Part shown: positions 9,476-17,781 of the stretch, piece by piece
Layout: the number at the start of each line of letters is the position of its first letter
How positions within the stretch are numbered: position 1 is the stretch's first letter
NCBI RefSeq assembly: GCF_016623465.1
Contig: NZ_JAEDAJ010000001.1
Location: forward strand, 54,897 to 118,896
Direction: 5' to 3'
DNA: 64,000 nt
Origin: Brachybacterium halotolerans
GTDB lineage: Bacteria; Actinomycetota; Actinomycetes; Actinomycetales; Dermabacteraceae
The notes under the pieces: generated by a model
The model's input: only the letters and a program-made list of their open reading frames with translations
What the model was told of the DNA's origin: nothing
Database searches by the model: none
Position numbers and translations under genes: made by a program

Positions 9476-9548
9476 GACGCGCGGAGACGCGGAGCCACGG
9501 AGTCCCGGAGCCACGGGGACGCGGAGACGCGGGGGACGCGGAGACGCG
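9476..9548. repeat. Short direct repeats in the intergenic gap
   Basis: The 14-mer GACGCGGAGACGCG occurs at 9518-9531 and 9535-9548, with a close variant near 9476-9492, and GGAGCCACGG occurs at 9491-9500 and 9507-9516. Looks like slippage-derived repeat sequence. Confidence 0.6.
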
Positions 9549-9825
9549 CTCTCAGGGCGGGCGAGCACGGGAAGCAGTGCGGCCCCGCGGGAGGACCGCT
9601 CGTCGCGACGCCGCCCGGTCACCGGCGCACGTCGTCGGTCCGGCTGCAGCACGCCTCTCGGACGAGATCGCATGGGACGCGACCCGAGCTCGTCCTGGGA
9701 GAGCTGATCACGGCATACGCGGCCTGGTGATGACCCGTGTGGTCCCCCGGAGCGAGGCGCCGCGCGCGGAGCGCTCGACGGCAGCCGATCGCGCCGCGGC
9801 GCGAGGGGCCCAGGGGAGCACGGCC

Positions 9826-9899
9826 GGGGGGGGGGGGGGGGGGGGGGGGGGGGCGGGGCGCGCCCCCCCCCCCCCCCCGGGGGGGGGCGGGGGGGCCCG
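9826..9899. repeat. Extreme G/C homopolymer tract
   Basis: The tract reads G28 (9826-9853), then C16 (9863-9878), then G9 (9879-9887) and a shorter G run. It lies between two terminators and outside any gene. Such runs are often base-calling or assembly errors; if real they would form G-quadruplex or hairpin structures. Confidence 0.7.
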
Positions 9900-9913
9900 G
9901 CGGGGACGTGTGG

Positions 9914-9942
9914 GGGCCCGGACGGCAATGCCGTCCGGGCCC
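9914..9942 (-). terminator. Hairpin terminator after qcrB
   Basis: A perfect 14-bp inverted repeat (9914-9927 and 9929-9942) starts 23 nt beyond the qcrB stop on the minus strand. Confidence 0.75.
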
Positions 9943-9965
9943 TCTCACGTCGGGGAGCTCGTGCG

Positions 9966-11648
9966 TCAGTGCGAACGCACGTCCGGAGTGCGGTAGTCGC
10001 CGCCGGTGAGCTCGTCGATCTTGTGGCGCTCGTGGCCCGCGTGCTCGAGGGCCTCCCGGAGCTCGGTCGGGGTGACCGGGGCGAGCTGGTCCTTGAAGAA
10101 GAACGAGGTGGCCGCGGCGCGCAGGGCCGAGACGCCCTTGCCCGCCTTGAGCGGACGGTAGTCGTCGTGCTGGACCAGGACCCAGCGGTCGAACTCGTTG
10201 AGCGGCTCGTGGATCTCGATCATCTCGCCGTTCTCCATGCGGACCACCTTGGAGGTCTCCTCGCCGTGCAGGGCGAGGTCCCGCTTCTGGCGCTGCATCG
10301 CCAGGCACAGTCGCTTGGTGATGTAGAAGACGATCACCGGTGCCAGGAAGAACGCGATGCGGAACGTCCACGTGAGGTCGTTGATCGAGAGGTGGAGCTT
10401 CACCGCGATGAGGTCGTTCGTGGCGGCCATCGCGAGGATCAGGTACTCGGTGATCCAGGCGACGCCGATGCCGGTGCGGACCGGGGCGTTGTACGGCAGA
10501 TCCAGGAGGTGGTGCTCGCGGTCGTCGCCCGTCACCCACGACTCGATGAAGGGGTAGAGGGCGAGGAATGCCAGCAGGCCGCCGTAGACCACCATCGGCA
10601 GCAGGATGTTCAGGGATACCGTGTAGCCGAAGATCGTGAATTCCCAGCCCGGGATGAGGCGCAGGCCGCCGTCGGTCCAGAGCATGTACCAGTCGGGCTG
10701 CGAGCCCGCCGAGACGGGGGAGGGGTCGTACGGTCCGTAGACCCAGATCGAGTTGATCGCGGTGGTCGCCGAGATCAGCGTGATGATGCCGAACACCAGG
10801 AAGAAGAAGCCACCGGCCTTCGCCGCGTACACAGGGAACACCGGGAAGCCGACGACGTTGCGCTCGGTGCGGCCCGGGCCGGGGTACTGCGTGTGCTTGT
10901 GCAGCACGAGCATCACCATGTGGATCGCGATCAGACCCAGGATGGCCGCGGGGACCAGCAGGATGTGGATCGTGAAGAACCTCGGGATGATGTCGTGCCC
11001 GGGGAACTCCCCTCCGAACAGCAGCATCGAGATGTAGGTGCCGACGATCGGGATGCCCTTCATGAGGCCGTCGACCACGCGCAGGCCGTTGCCGGAGAGG
11101 ACGTCGTCCGGGAGGGAGTAGCCGGTGAAGCCGGCCACCATGCCCAGGACCATGAGGGCGAAGCCGACGAGCCAGTTGAGCTCGCGGGGCTTGCGGAACG
11201 CACCGGTGAAGAACACGCGGAACATGTGCACGAAGATCGCGACCATGAACACCAGGCAGGACCAGTGGTGCATCTGCCGGAACAGCAGCCCGCCCTTGAC
11301 CTCGAACGAGATGTGCAGGGTGGACTCGTAGGCCTTCGACATGTGGGCGCCCTGCAGGGGCGCGTAGATGCCGTCGTAGACGACCTCGTCCATCGAGGGG
11401 ACGAAGAACATCGTGAGGTAGGTGCCCGAGATCAGCAGGATCACGAAGCTGTAGAGCGCGACCTCGCCGAACATGAAGGACCAGTGGTCCGGGAAGATCT
11501 TGCGCCCGAAGAACCGGACCAGGCCCGCGCCGGAGACGCGGCGGTCCAGCCAGTCGCCGCCGACGGCGCCGAGCTTGAGCATGCGGCCCTCGGAGCCGGA
11601 GTCCTCAGGGGCCTCCGTGGAAGGACGGGTGGGAGTCGTGGTCGCCAT
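9966..11648 (-). CDS. qcrB: Cytochrome bc1 complex cytochrome b subunit
   Basis: Membrane subunit of the actinobacterial menaquinol-cytochrome c reductase; it carries two b haems and the Qo and Qi sites. The 560-residue product has the fused cytochrome b core (haem ligands near RQMHHW and HMFRV, then FTIHILLVP and AIHMVMLVLH) and a PDWYMLW segment equivalent to the Qo-site PEWY motif. A C-terminal extension of about 130 residues, cytoplasmic and charged, is usual in Actinobacteria. It starts 5 nt after qcrA and ends the ctaE-qcrC-qcrA-qcrB operon. Confidence 0.96.
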   Translation of the reverse strand: MATTTPTRPSTEAPEDSGSEGRMLKLGAVGGDWLDRRVSGAGLVRFFGRKIFPDHWSFMFGEVALYSFVILLISGTYLTMFFVPSMDEVVYDGIYAPLQGAHMSKAYESTLHISFEVKGGLLFRQMHHWSCLVFMVAIFVHMFRVFFTGAFRKPRELNWLVGFALMVLGMVAGFTGYSLPDDVLSGNGLRVVDGLMKGIPIVGTYISMLLFGGEFPGHDIIPRFFTIHILLVPAAILGLIAIHMVMLVLHKHTQYPGPGRTERNVVGFPVFPVYAAKAGGFFFLVFGIITLISATTAINSIWVYGPYDPSPVSAGSQPDWYMLWTDGGLRLIPGWEFTIFGYTVSLNILLPMVVYGGLLAFLALYPFIESWVTGDDREHHLLDLPYNAPVRTGIGVAWITEYLILAMAATNDLIAVKLHLSINDLTWTFRIAFFLAPVIVFYITKRLCLAMQRQKRDLALHGEETSKVVRMENGEMIEIHEPLNEFDRWVLVQHDDYRPLKAGKGVSALRAAATSFFFKDQLAPVTPTELREALEHAGHERHKIDELTGGDYRTPDVRSH

Positions 11649-11652
11649 CAGA

Positions 11653-12723
11653 TCACTTGTCCTTGTGCAGGTTCCAGAAGCTGGGACCGATGGGCTCGGG
11701 GAAGTCGCCGCCGGCGACGAGGTAGCCCTCGGCGTCGACTTCGATCGGGAGCTGCGGGAGCGGGCGGTGCGCGGGGCCGAAGATCACCTTCGCGCCGTCG
11801 GTGACGTCGAACGTCGACTGGTGGCACGGGCACAGCATGTGGTGGGTCTGCTGCTCGTACAGCGCGACCGGGCAGCCCACATGGGTGCAGATCTTCGAGA
11901 AGGCGAGGATGCCCTGGTACCCGTTGTCCAGGCTCTCCTGGTTCTGCCCCAGCGCCGGGTCGATGCGGATGAGCACCGCAGCGGCCTTCGCGCGCTGCTC
12001 GAGGTAGTCCTCCATGTCCTCGGTCAGGCCCTCGGGCATGACGTGGAAGATCGAGTTCATGGCGACCTCGGAGGCCTTCACCGGGGTCCCGTCGGTGTCG
12101 CGGGTGATCCGCAGACCCTTCTTCCAGAACGTGTGGTGCAGCTTGTTGCCCGGGAGCGGGCCGAAGGTCGACAGCGGCGCGAGCACCGCGATCGGCAGGG
12201 CGGTGAGCGCGGCGACCATGGCGGTCACGATCACGGGGCGACGGCCGACGCCGGACTCCTCGAGGCCGTCGGTGATGATCGACGCGGCGACCTCGCGGGT
12301 CTCGTCGGAGCCCTCGATGTGGTGCCGCTCCTCGACCCATTCCTCGTCGGGCATGAGGGTCTTGGCCCAGTGCACAGCGGCCGCGCCGATGAAGAACACG
12401 GCCACGGCGAGGCCGATGCCGGTGAACAGGTTGGACCAGTGCACCGCGTGCAGCGTGCCCGGCGTGCCCAGCAGGTTCGTGCCCAGCGGGGTGAAGATGA
12501 AGTAGCTGGCGACGAACAGGACCGTGCCCAGGACGGAGAGCACGAACATCGCGGCGACCATGCGCTCCGCGCGCTTCTCGGCGCGCGGGTTCTCGTCGGC
12601 CTGACGGTGGATGTGGGGAGGCAGACCCGGGTTCGGGAAGCCGCCGCCCTCCTTGGGGGCGATCGTGCTCACCGAGGAGGACCTGGCCTCCGACTCGCGG
12701 TTCTCGTTCACGTGATCGCTCAC
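11653..12723 (-). CDS. qcrA: Rieske iron-sulfur subunit of the bc1 complex
   Basis: The 356-residue subunit passes electrons from menaquinol to the dihaem cytochrome c. The [2Fe-2S] site is visible as CTHVGC and CPCHQS. As in other actinobacterial QcrA proteins there are three membrane segments before the Rieske domain (near AAMFVLSVLGTVLFVASYFI, IGLAVAVFFIGAAAVHW and VTAMVAALTALPIAVLA), where most bacteria have one. GTG 12723 is chosen because it overlaps the qcrC stop by 4 nt, giving coupled translation; a GTG/ATG further upstream would extend into qcrC. Confidence 0.95.
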   Translation of the reverse strand: MSDHVNENRESEARSSSVSTIAPKEGGGFPNPGLPPHIHRQADENPRAEKRAERMVAAMFVLSVLGTVLFVASYFIFTPLGTNLLGTPGTLHAVHWSNLFTGIGLAVAVFFIGAAAVHWAKTLMPDEEWVEERHHIEGSDETREVAASIITDGLEESGVGRRPVIVTAMVAALTALPIAVLAPLSTFGPLPGNKLHHTFWKKGLRITRDTDGTPVKASEVAMNSIFHVMPEGLTEDMEDYLEQRAKAAAVLIRIDPALGQNQESLDNGYQGILAFSKICTHVGCPVALYEQQTHHMLCPCHQSTFDVTDGAKVIFGPAHRPLPQLPIEVDAEGYLVAGGDFPEPIGPSFWNLHKDK

Positions 12724-13520
12724 TTCGCCTTCGCCCCCAGCCACACGGCGCAGCCGACGAGGAGGGAGAGCACGATGGTCCAGGCGTACAGGCCCTCGGT
12801 CACGGGACCGAAGGAGCCCAGCGAGATGCCGCCGGGGGAGCCCTGCTCATCGAGCGCCTTGAGGTAGGCGACGACATCGCGCTTGTCGGAGGCGGAGATG
12901 TTGTCGTCGTTGAAGACGGGCATGTTCTGCGGGCCGGTCTCCATGGCCTCGTAGATGTGCTTCGACTCGACGCCGCTGAGCGACGGCGCGAACTTGCCGC
13001 GGGTCAGGGCACCGCCGGCGCCGGCCGCGTTGTGGCACATGGCGCAGTTCACGCGGAAGATGTTGCCGCCGTTCTCGAGGTCGGCGTCCTTCGAGCTGAG
13101 CGCCTCCTCGTCGGGGACCGACGGGCCGGGGCCGAGGGAGGCGACGTAGGCCGCGAGCTGACGGGTCTGCTCGTCGTTCATCTGCGGGGGCTTGCGCCAC
13201 GCCTGCGCACCGGAGTTCTGCATCGGCATGCGGCCGGTGCCGACCTGGAAGTCGACGGCGGCCGCGCCGACGCCGATCAGCGACGGGCCGAGCGTGTTGC
13301 CCGAGTCGTCCTGCATGCCCTGCGCGTTGGTGCCGTGGCAGCTCGCGCAGTTGGCCAGGAAGAGCTCTTCGCCTTTGTCGACGTCGTCCTGGGAGTACGA
13401 CTCGGCCTGGGCGCTGCGCGGCTGGAACGCGGCGTACAGGCCGCCGGTCGCGACGAGCGCGAGCAGCAGGATCGCGACGAACGCCAGAGGGTGGTGTCGA
13501 CGCGCTGCGAGTGCCTTCAC
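12720..13520 (-). CDS. qcrC: Dihaem cytochrome c subunit of the bc1 complex
   Basis: A 266-residue membrane-bound cytochrome with two CxxCH haem motifs, CASCH and CAMCH, each in a separate cytochrome c domain. It has an N-terminal signal anchor (HPLAFVAILLLALVATGGLY) and a C-terminal membrane helix (LYAWTIVLSLLVGCAVWLGA). In Actinobacteria QcrC replaces a soluble cytochrome c and hands electrons directly to CuA of CtaC in a supercomplex. GTG 13520 is chosen because a signal anchor begins there and GAGG lies about 9 nt upstream; the open frame extends further but reads as non-coding. Confidence 0.94.
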   Translation of the reverse strand: MKALAARRHHPLAFVAILLLALVATGGLYAAFQPRSAQAESYSQDDVDKGEELFLANCASCHGTNAQGMQDDSGNTLGPSLIGVGAAAVDFQVGTGRMPMQNSGAQAWRKPPQMNDEQTRQLAAYVASLGPGPSVPDEEALSSKDADLENGGNIFRVNCAMCHNAAGAGGALTRGKFAPSLSGVESKHIYEAMETGPQNMPVFNDDNISASDKRDVVAYLKALDEQGSPGGISLGSFGPVTEGLYAWTIVLSLLVGCAVWLGAKAK

Positions 13521-13588
13521 GATGAGGACCTCGTTTCGGTGTGCGGGGCGGGCGGGAAGGGACCCCCGGGGCCGGGGGATCCGGAGGA

Positions 13589-14305
13589 TCAGAAGAGGGA
13601 GGAGAAGAACTCGAAGTTCCACGGGACCGTGCCGTTGAGCAGCGGGTCCATCAGGTACACGACGAAGAACAGTCCGATCCAGACCACGTCCACGAAGTGC
13701 CAGTAGTAGGAGATGCAGATCGCGCTGATCTTCTCGTGCTGGGTGAACTCGTTCGCGGAGAACGCCCGGGCGAGGACGAAGAGGAACGCGATGAGGCCGC
13801 CGATCACGTGGAGGCCGTGGAAGCCGGTGGCGAGGTAGAAGACCGAGCCGAAGGGCGAGCTGCTGAGGGAGACGCCGGCCTCGGCCAGCTCGGTGTACTC
13901 GAAGGCCTGCCCGGACACGAAGATCGCGCCCATGAGGAAGGTCAGGGTGTACCACTCGATGACGCCCCACCCGGCGATGTTGAAGATCGAGCCGGTGCGT
14001 CCCTTGCGGGACTCGCCCTTGGCCCAGGGCAGCACGCCCTCGGCGGCCATGACGCCGATCTGGCAGGTCACGGAGCTCAGGACCAGGATGATCGTGTTGG
14101 CGATCGCGAAGTCGTGGGTGAAGTGCTCCTCGCCCGCGACGAACGTCTCGGGGACCATCGCGTGCAGTGTGAAGTACATCGCGAAGAGACCGGCGAAGAA
14201 CATCAGCTCGCTGGAGAGCCAGACGAGCGTGCCGATCTGCGTGGAGTTCGGGCGGCCGACTGCGGGGGCAGGGCCTGTGCGCTGGGGCAGAGTCGCAGTA
14301 GTCAC
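13589..14305 (-). CDS. ctaE: Cytochrome c oxidase subunit III
   Basis: Integral subunit III of the aa3 oxidase, 238 residues, with seven hydrophobic segments expected for the family and characteristic stretches such as [16 protein letters not shown] and [14 protein letters not shown], and a closing [11 protein letters not shown] motif. It leads the operon ctaE-qcrC-qcrA-qcrB, so oxidase and bc1 subunits are co-expressed. GTG 14305 is preferred because a CATAAT box lies 6 nt upstream and no Shine-Dalgarno sequence is seen; the mRNA is probably leaderless. Confidence 0.96.
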   Translation of the reverse strand: MTTATLPQRTGPAPAVGRPNSTQIGTLVWLSSELMFFAGLFAMYFTLHAMVPETFVAGEEHFTHDFAIANTIILVLSSVTCQIGVMAAEGVLPWAKGESRKGRTGSIFNIAGWGVIEWYTLTFLMGAIFVSGQAFEYTELAEAGVSLSSSPFGSVFYLATGFHGLHVIGGLIAFLFVLARAFSANEFTQHEKISAICISYYWHFVDVVWIGLFFVVYLMDPLLNGTVPWNFEFFSSLF

Positions 14306-14311
14306 GTCACC

Positions 14312-14317
14312 ATTATG
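14312..14317 (-). promoter_or_regulatory. -10 box (CATAAT) of ctaE-qcrCAB
   Basis: On the minus strand CATAAT, one mismatch from TATAAT, ends 6 nt before the GTG of ctaE, indicating a leaderless operon transcript. No good -35 hexamer is visible. Confidence 0.5.
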
Positions 14318-14508
14318 CCGTGTCGTCAGATTCGATGCCCCGGGTACACGGCCGACCTGGGGAACCGCTGGGGCGCGAGGCCCTGACGGACCCCGCCAGC
14401 ATAACCCTCACGACACGCTGTCACGAACCTGGACACGCTCTGTGGCGAGGGCCTCTCAGCTGGGGATCCTGACATCCGGGCGCACGCGCACGAGGGCGCC
14501 CGGGATGG

Positions 14509-14514
14509 GATGAT
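14509..14514 (+). promoter_or_regulatory. Possible -10 box (GATGAT) of trpD
   Basis: GATGAT ends 6 nt before the ATG of trpD, the spacing of a leaderless start, but it matches TATAAT imperfectly. No leader peptide or attenuator is seen upstream. Confidence 0.35.
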
Positions 14515-14520
14515 CGGCAC

Positions 14521-15621
14521 ATGTCCGCCACCGCATCCGCGCCTTCCCCGACCTGGCCGTCGCTGACCTCCCGACTGGTCCGCCACGAGGATCTCGACGC
14601 TGCGCAGGCGGCCTGGGCGATGGACGAGGTTATGTCCGGCAACGCCTCGGCGATCCAGCTCGCCGGCTTCCTGGTCGCGCTCGAGTCGAAGGGCGTCACG
14701 AGCGTCGAGCTCGGGGCCCTGGCGGACGCGATGGTCGCGCATGCGCGGGAGCTCCACGTGGACCGCCGGGCCGTCGACATCGTCGGCACCGGAGGGGACC
14801 TCGCGCACACGGTGAACATCTCCACGATGGCCTCCGTGATCATCGCCGCGAGCGGACGCCGCGTGGTCAAGCACGGCAACCGCGCCTCGACCTCCCGATC
14901 GGGATCGGCCGACGTGCTCGACGCCCTCGGGGTGCGGCTCGACCTGCCGGCCGAGCGCTCCGCGCAGCTGCTCGACGAGCTCGGGATCGCGTTCCTCTTC
15001 GCCCAGGTCTTCCATCCCTCGATGCGGTTCGGCGCGGAGGCCCGCAAGGGGCTCGGCATCCCGACGGTCTTCAACGTGCTCGGCCCGATCACGAACCCCG
15101 GCAGGCCCCTGGCGAGCGCGGTGGGCGTCGCGAGCTCGGTGATGGCCCCGGTCGTGGCCGGCGTCTTCGCCGGGCGGCGGACGAGCGCGCTGGTGTTCCG
15201 CGGCCAGGACGGACTCGACGAGCTCACCGTGGGCGCGCCCTCGGACGTCTGGGAGGTGCGCGGCGGGAGGGTGCACGAGCACGTGCTGGACCCGGAGGAG
15301 CTGCTCGGCATCCCCCGTCACGGGGCCGATGCCCTGCGCGGCGGCTCTGCCGAGGAGAACGCGCAGGTGGCTCGTGATCTCTACGCGGGAGAGGGGGCGA
15401 CGGCCGTGCGGGACGCGGTGCTCCTCAACGCCGCCGCCGGACTGCTCGCGCACGACGGCATCGGCGCGGGAGCCGAGAGTGCCGCCGACGGCGCGCCCTT
15501 CGAGGATCGCTTGCGGGAGGCCTTCGAGGAGGCGCGCTCCGTGCTCGACTCCGGGGCCCCCGCCCGTCTGCTCGACGCCTGGGCGCAGACCACCCAGCGC
15601 CTCGTCGGCGAGAAGGGCTGA
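14521..15621 (+). CDS. trpD: Anthranilate phosphoribosyltransferase
   Basis: Second step of tryptophan synthesis: it joins phosphoribosyl pyrophosphate to anthranilate. The 366-residue protein shows the PRPP-binding motif DIVGTGGD (about 87-94), NISTMAS, KHGNRASTS and a GIPTVFNVLGPITNP segment. It stands alone with no other trp gene in the window; a solitary trpD beside ctaE also occurs in mycobacteria (Rv2192c-Rv2193). The gene diverges from ctaE across 215 nt. Its last codons lie in an 18-bp tandem repeat, so the stop codon is repeated in phase downstream. Confidence 0.95.
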   Translation: MSATASAPSPTWPSLTSRLVRHEDLDAAQAAWAMDEVMSGNASAIQLAGFLVALESKGVTSVELGALADAMVAHARELHVDRRAVDIVGTGGDLAHTVNISTMASVIIAASGRRVVKHGNRASTSRSGSADVLDALGVRLDLPAERSAQLLDELGIAFLFAQVFHPSMRFGAEARKGLGIPTVFNVLGPITNPGRPLASAVGVASSVMAPVVAGVFAGRRTSALVFRGQDGLDELTVGAPSDVWEVRGGRVHEHVLDPEELLGIPRHGADALRGGSAEENAQVARDLYAGEGATAVRDAVLLNAAAGLLAHDGIGAGAESAADGAPFEDRLREAFEEARSVLDSGAPARLLDAWAQTTQRLVGEKG

Positions 15622-15688
15622 CGCAGATCGGTGCGCTGACGCAGATCGACGCGCTGACGCAGGTCGGCGGGATGACGCGGGGCGGGTC
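15617..15688. repeat. 18-bp tandem repeat over the trpD stop codon
   Basis: Three units beginning GCTGACGCAG lie at 15617-15634, 15635-15652 and 15653-15670, followed by a decayed fourth. Each unit carries TGA in the same phase as the trpD stop. Confidence 0.75.
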
Positions 15689-15706
15689 GCGGGGAGGCGC
15701 CCGGTC

Positions 15707-15988
15707 TCAGTCGTCGGAGCCGAGGTCGAAGGCGACCTCGAGGTCCTGGCTGGAGTAGGTGCGGAAGGCGATGTTCGTGGACGTGTCCACGACGCCGTCG
15801 ATCTTGCTGATGCGGTCCGCGATGACGCCGGCGAGATCCTCGTGCTCGCGCACGCGCACGATCGCGATGAGGTCCACGTCGCCCGTGACCGAGTAGACGT
15901 GGTCGACGCCGGGGACGGCGGTGATCTCCTGGGCGGCCTCGGGGATGCGGTCGCTGCGGGCGATGATCGAGACGATCGCGGTGATCAT
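15707..15988 (-). CDS. Stand-alone Lrp/AsnC ligand-binding (RAM) domain protein
   Basis: The 93-residue product consists only of the ligand-binding and oligomerising half of Lrp/AsnC regulators: MITAIVSIIARSDRIPEAAQ, then VPGVDHVYSVTGDVDLIAIV and VVDTSTNIAFRTY. No helix-turn-helix is present, so it cannot bind DNA alone. Such single-domain proteins may sense amino acids and pair with full-length regulators. GGAGGA precedes the ATG. It is convergent with trpD and lies beyond the end of the DEDDh exonuclease gene on the same strand. A link with tryptophan metabolism through trpD is only suggestive. Confidence 0.9.
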   Translation of the reverse strand: MITAIVSIIARSDRIPEAAQEITAVPGVDHVYSVTGDVDLIAIVRVREHEDLAGVIADRISKIDGVVDTSTNIAFRTYSSQDLEVAFDLGSDD

Positions 15989-16036
15989 GCTGTCCTCCAG
16001 GTTGTCGGCCGGGCTGTGCGCGGGTGCGCGTCCAGC

Positions 16037-17725
16037 CTAGTCGGCGGTCGTGAAGGCCGCCTGCAGCGTCTGCGGATCGAACCGGGCGCGCAGGGGCACC
16101 GCCCAGGTCCCCTCGACGGCGACGACGCGCATCCCCTCGCCCTCGAGCCAGTGGAGCAGCAGCTCGGACTCCTGATGATGTCCGTGGCACAGCGGTCCCG
16201 AGGGCAGCTCGTCGAGAGGGATCTCGGCGCCGCGCCGCGCGAGCTCGCGCGCGACCGGCACGGGATCCGCCCCCCGGGGCACGATCGCGGTGCCCGCGTG
16301 GCGCCCCGCGCGCACCGCCAGGAGCTCCCATGCGCCGGCCGGATGGCGCCGCGACTCGGCGGGGCGCGCGGCCACGAGCATCGGACAGGCCGCGAGGGCG
16401 CGCAGCTGCTGGGCGCGCTGGGCCGCGGCCAGGAAGGCCTCCGCCTGTCCCTTGATCCGCGCGGCGTCCTCGTAGCGGTGCGCGCCGACGTGCGCGCGCA
16501 TCCGCGCCGCGGCGTGCGCGATCACCGGTGAGGGGTCCTCGAGCATCGCCCGTCGGATCCGCGCATGGGGCTCGGGGGCCAGGCGGCGCCCCGTCCCGCT
16601 CGCGCCGGAGCCGCTCGCACCCTCGAGCGACGCGCCGCGGCCCATCACGGCGTCGGTGAGCAGAGCGCGCAGCGGCTCCACGTCATGGCGCGAGCGCAGG
16701 GGTCCGATCTGCGCCGATCCGTCGTCCTCGCTCCGTGCGATGCGGGCCGCGCGCAGTCCGTCGGCCCCCGGGCCCAGGCGCAGCCAGAGCGCCTTCTCCG
16801 GCTTCAGGCCCTGACGGTTGGCGGGCGGCTGCTCGCGGGCGATGATCCGCAGCTCGCGCACCGCCGCCTCGAGGCGGGACGCGCACTCGATGGTGCGGAT
16901 CTCGTGGAGCCGCGGGAGCACGTCGAGCACTCGGCGGCGGGTCTCGGACGCGCTGAAGTAGGTGCGCACCCGCGAGCGGAGGTCGTGCGAGGTGCCGACG
17001 TAGAGCACTCCTCCCTCGCGGTCGACGAACTGGTAGACGCCCGGCACCGGCGGCACGGTGTCGGCGAGGTGGCGCTTGCGGGCCTGCGCGGGCGTGACCT
17101 TCCGATGGGCCGAGGCGAGGTCCTCCACCGTGCGCGCGCCGCGATCGCCCAGCCGGGCGATGATCGCGTGCAGCACGTCGACCGTGGCGCGCGCATCGGA
17201 CAGCGCGCGGTGATCCGGCGTGACCTGGGCGCCCACGTGCGCGGCGAGGGTGCCGAGCTTGTGGTCGCGCACCTCGTCGCGCTTGAAGACGCTGCGGGCG
17301 AGGGCCAGGGTGTCGAGCACAGGAGGGGAGGGCCAGGTGATCTCGAGCCGGGCCGCCTGGGAGCGCAGGAAGCCCACGTCGAAGCGGGCGTTGTGGGCGA
17401 CCAGCACGGCGTCGTGCGCGAAGTCCAGGAACATCGGGAGCACGGCATCGATGCGCGGCGCCCCGCGCACGGTCGCGTCGGAGATCCCGGTGAGCGACGC
17501 GATGTAGGCGGGGATCGGGCGCTGGGGATCCACGAAGGTGCGGAACTCGCCCAGCACGTCGCCGCCGCGCACCTTGACCGCGCCGATCTCGGTGACCGCG
17601 TCCTGCGACGGATCGGTGCCCGTGGTCTCGAGGTCCACGACCACCATCTCGGCCTCCTCGAGCGGAGTGCCGAGATCGGCGAAGCTCAGCTGCCGGCGGC
17701 GGCCGGAGCGCGGGGGAGCGGTCAT
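16037..17725 (-). CDS. DEDDh 3'-5' exonuclease fused to a GIY-YIG nuclease domain
   Basis: A 562-residue fusion. The first ~190 residues are a DnaQ-type proofreading exonuclease with motifs VVDLETTGT (Asp and Glu ligands), VAHNARFDVGF, and HRALSDARAT (His and Asp). Residues about 225-305 form a UvrC/Cho-like GIY-YIG domain (VPGVYQFVDREGGVLYVGTS, LRSRVRTYF). The remainder resembles the accessory part found in this actinobacterial family. It probably acts in DNA repair, with incision and trimming in one polypeptide. ATG 17725 has a TAGTCT box 6 nt upstream. The Mtb counterpart Rv2191 also neighbours trpD. Biochemical activity is inferred. Confidence 0.88.
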   Translation of the reverse strand: MTAPPRSGRRRQLSFADLGTPLEEAEMVVVDLETTGTDPSQDAVTEIGAVKVRGGDVLGEFRTFVDPQRPIPAYIASLTGISDATVRGAPRIDAVLPMFLDFAHDAVLVAHNARFDVGFLRSQAARLEITWPSPPVLDTLALARSVFKRDEVRDHKLGTLAAHVGAQVTPDHRALSDARATVDVLHAIIARLGDRGARTVEDLASAHRKVTPAQARKRHLADTVPPVPGVYQFVDREGGVLYVGTSHDLRSRVRTYFSASETRRRVLDVLPRLHEIRTIECASRLEAAVRELRIIAREQPPANRQGLKPEKALWLRLGPGADGLRAARIARSEDDGSAQIGPLRSRHDVEPLRALLTDAVMGRGASLEGASGSGASGTGRRLAPEPHARIRRAMLEDPSPVIAHAAARMRAHVGAHRYEDAARIKGQAEAFLAAAQRAQQLRALAACPMLVAARPAESRRHPAGAWELLAVRAGRHAGTAIVPRGADPVPVARELARRGAEIPLDELPSGPLCHGHHQESELLLHWLEGEGMRVVAVEGTWAVPLRARFDPQTLQAAFTTAD

Positions 17726-17731
17726 GGTCGA

Positions 17732-17737
17732 AGACTA
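17732..17737 (-). promoter_or_regulatory. -10 box (TAGTCT) of the exonuclease gene
   Basis: On the minus strand TAGTCT ends 6 nt before ATG 17725, the leaderless arrangement. Confidence 0.5.
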
Positions 17738-17781
17738 GGACGAGGGGCGGACATCCAGGGCCGGCCGTCGCCTCCCGGGCC

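Larger units (their letters stand above)
9442..9965. other. Intergenic region without a recognisable gene
   Basis: This 524-nt gap between two terminators holds GC-rich short repeats (9476-9548), about 270 nt of unremarkable sequence, a run of pure G and C (9826-9899) and the qcrB terminator. No frame with a convincing start, codon bias and family was found. The homopolymers make frames across the right half unreliable. Confidence 0.6.

Noticed and set aside
9476-9548. A CRISPR-like or iteron array
   Set aside because: Units are only 8-14 nt, irregularly spaced, and lack spacers or a leader; the pattern is GC-rich slippage.
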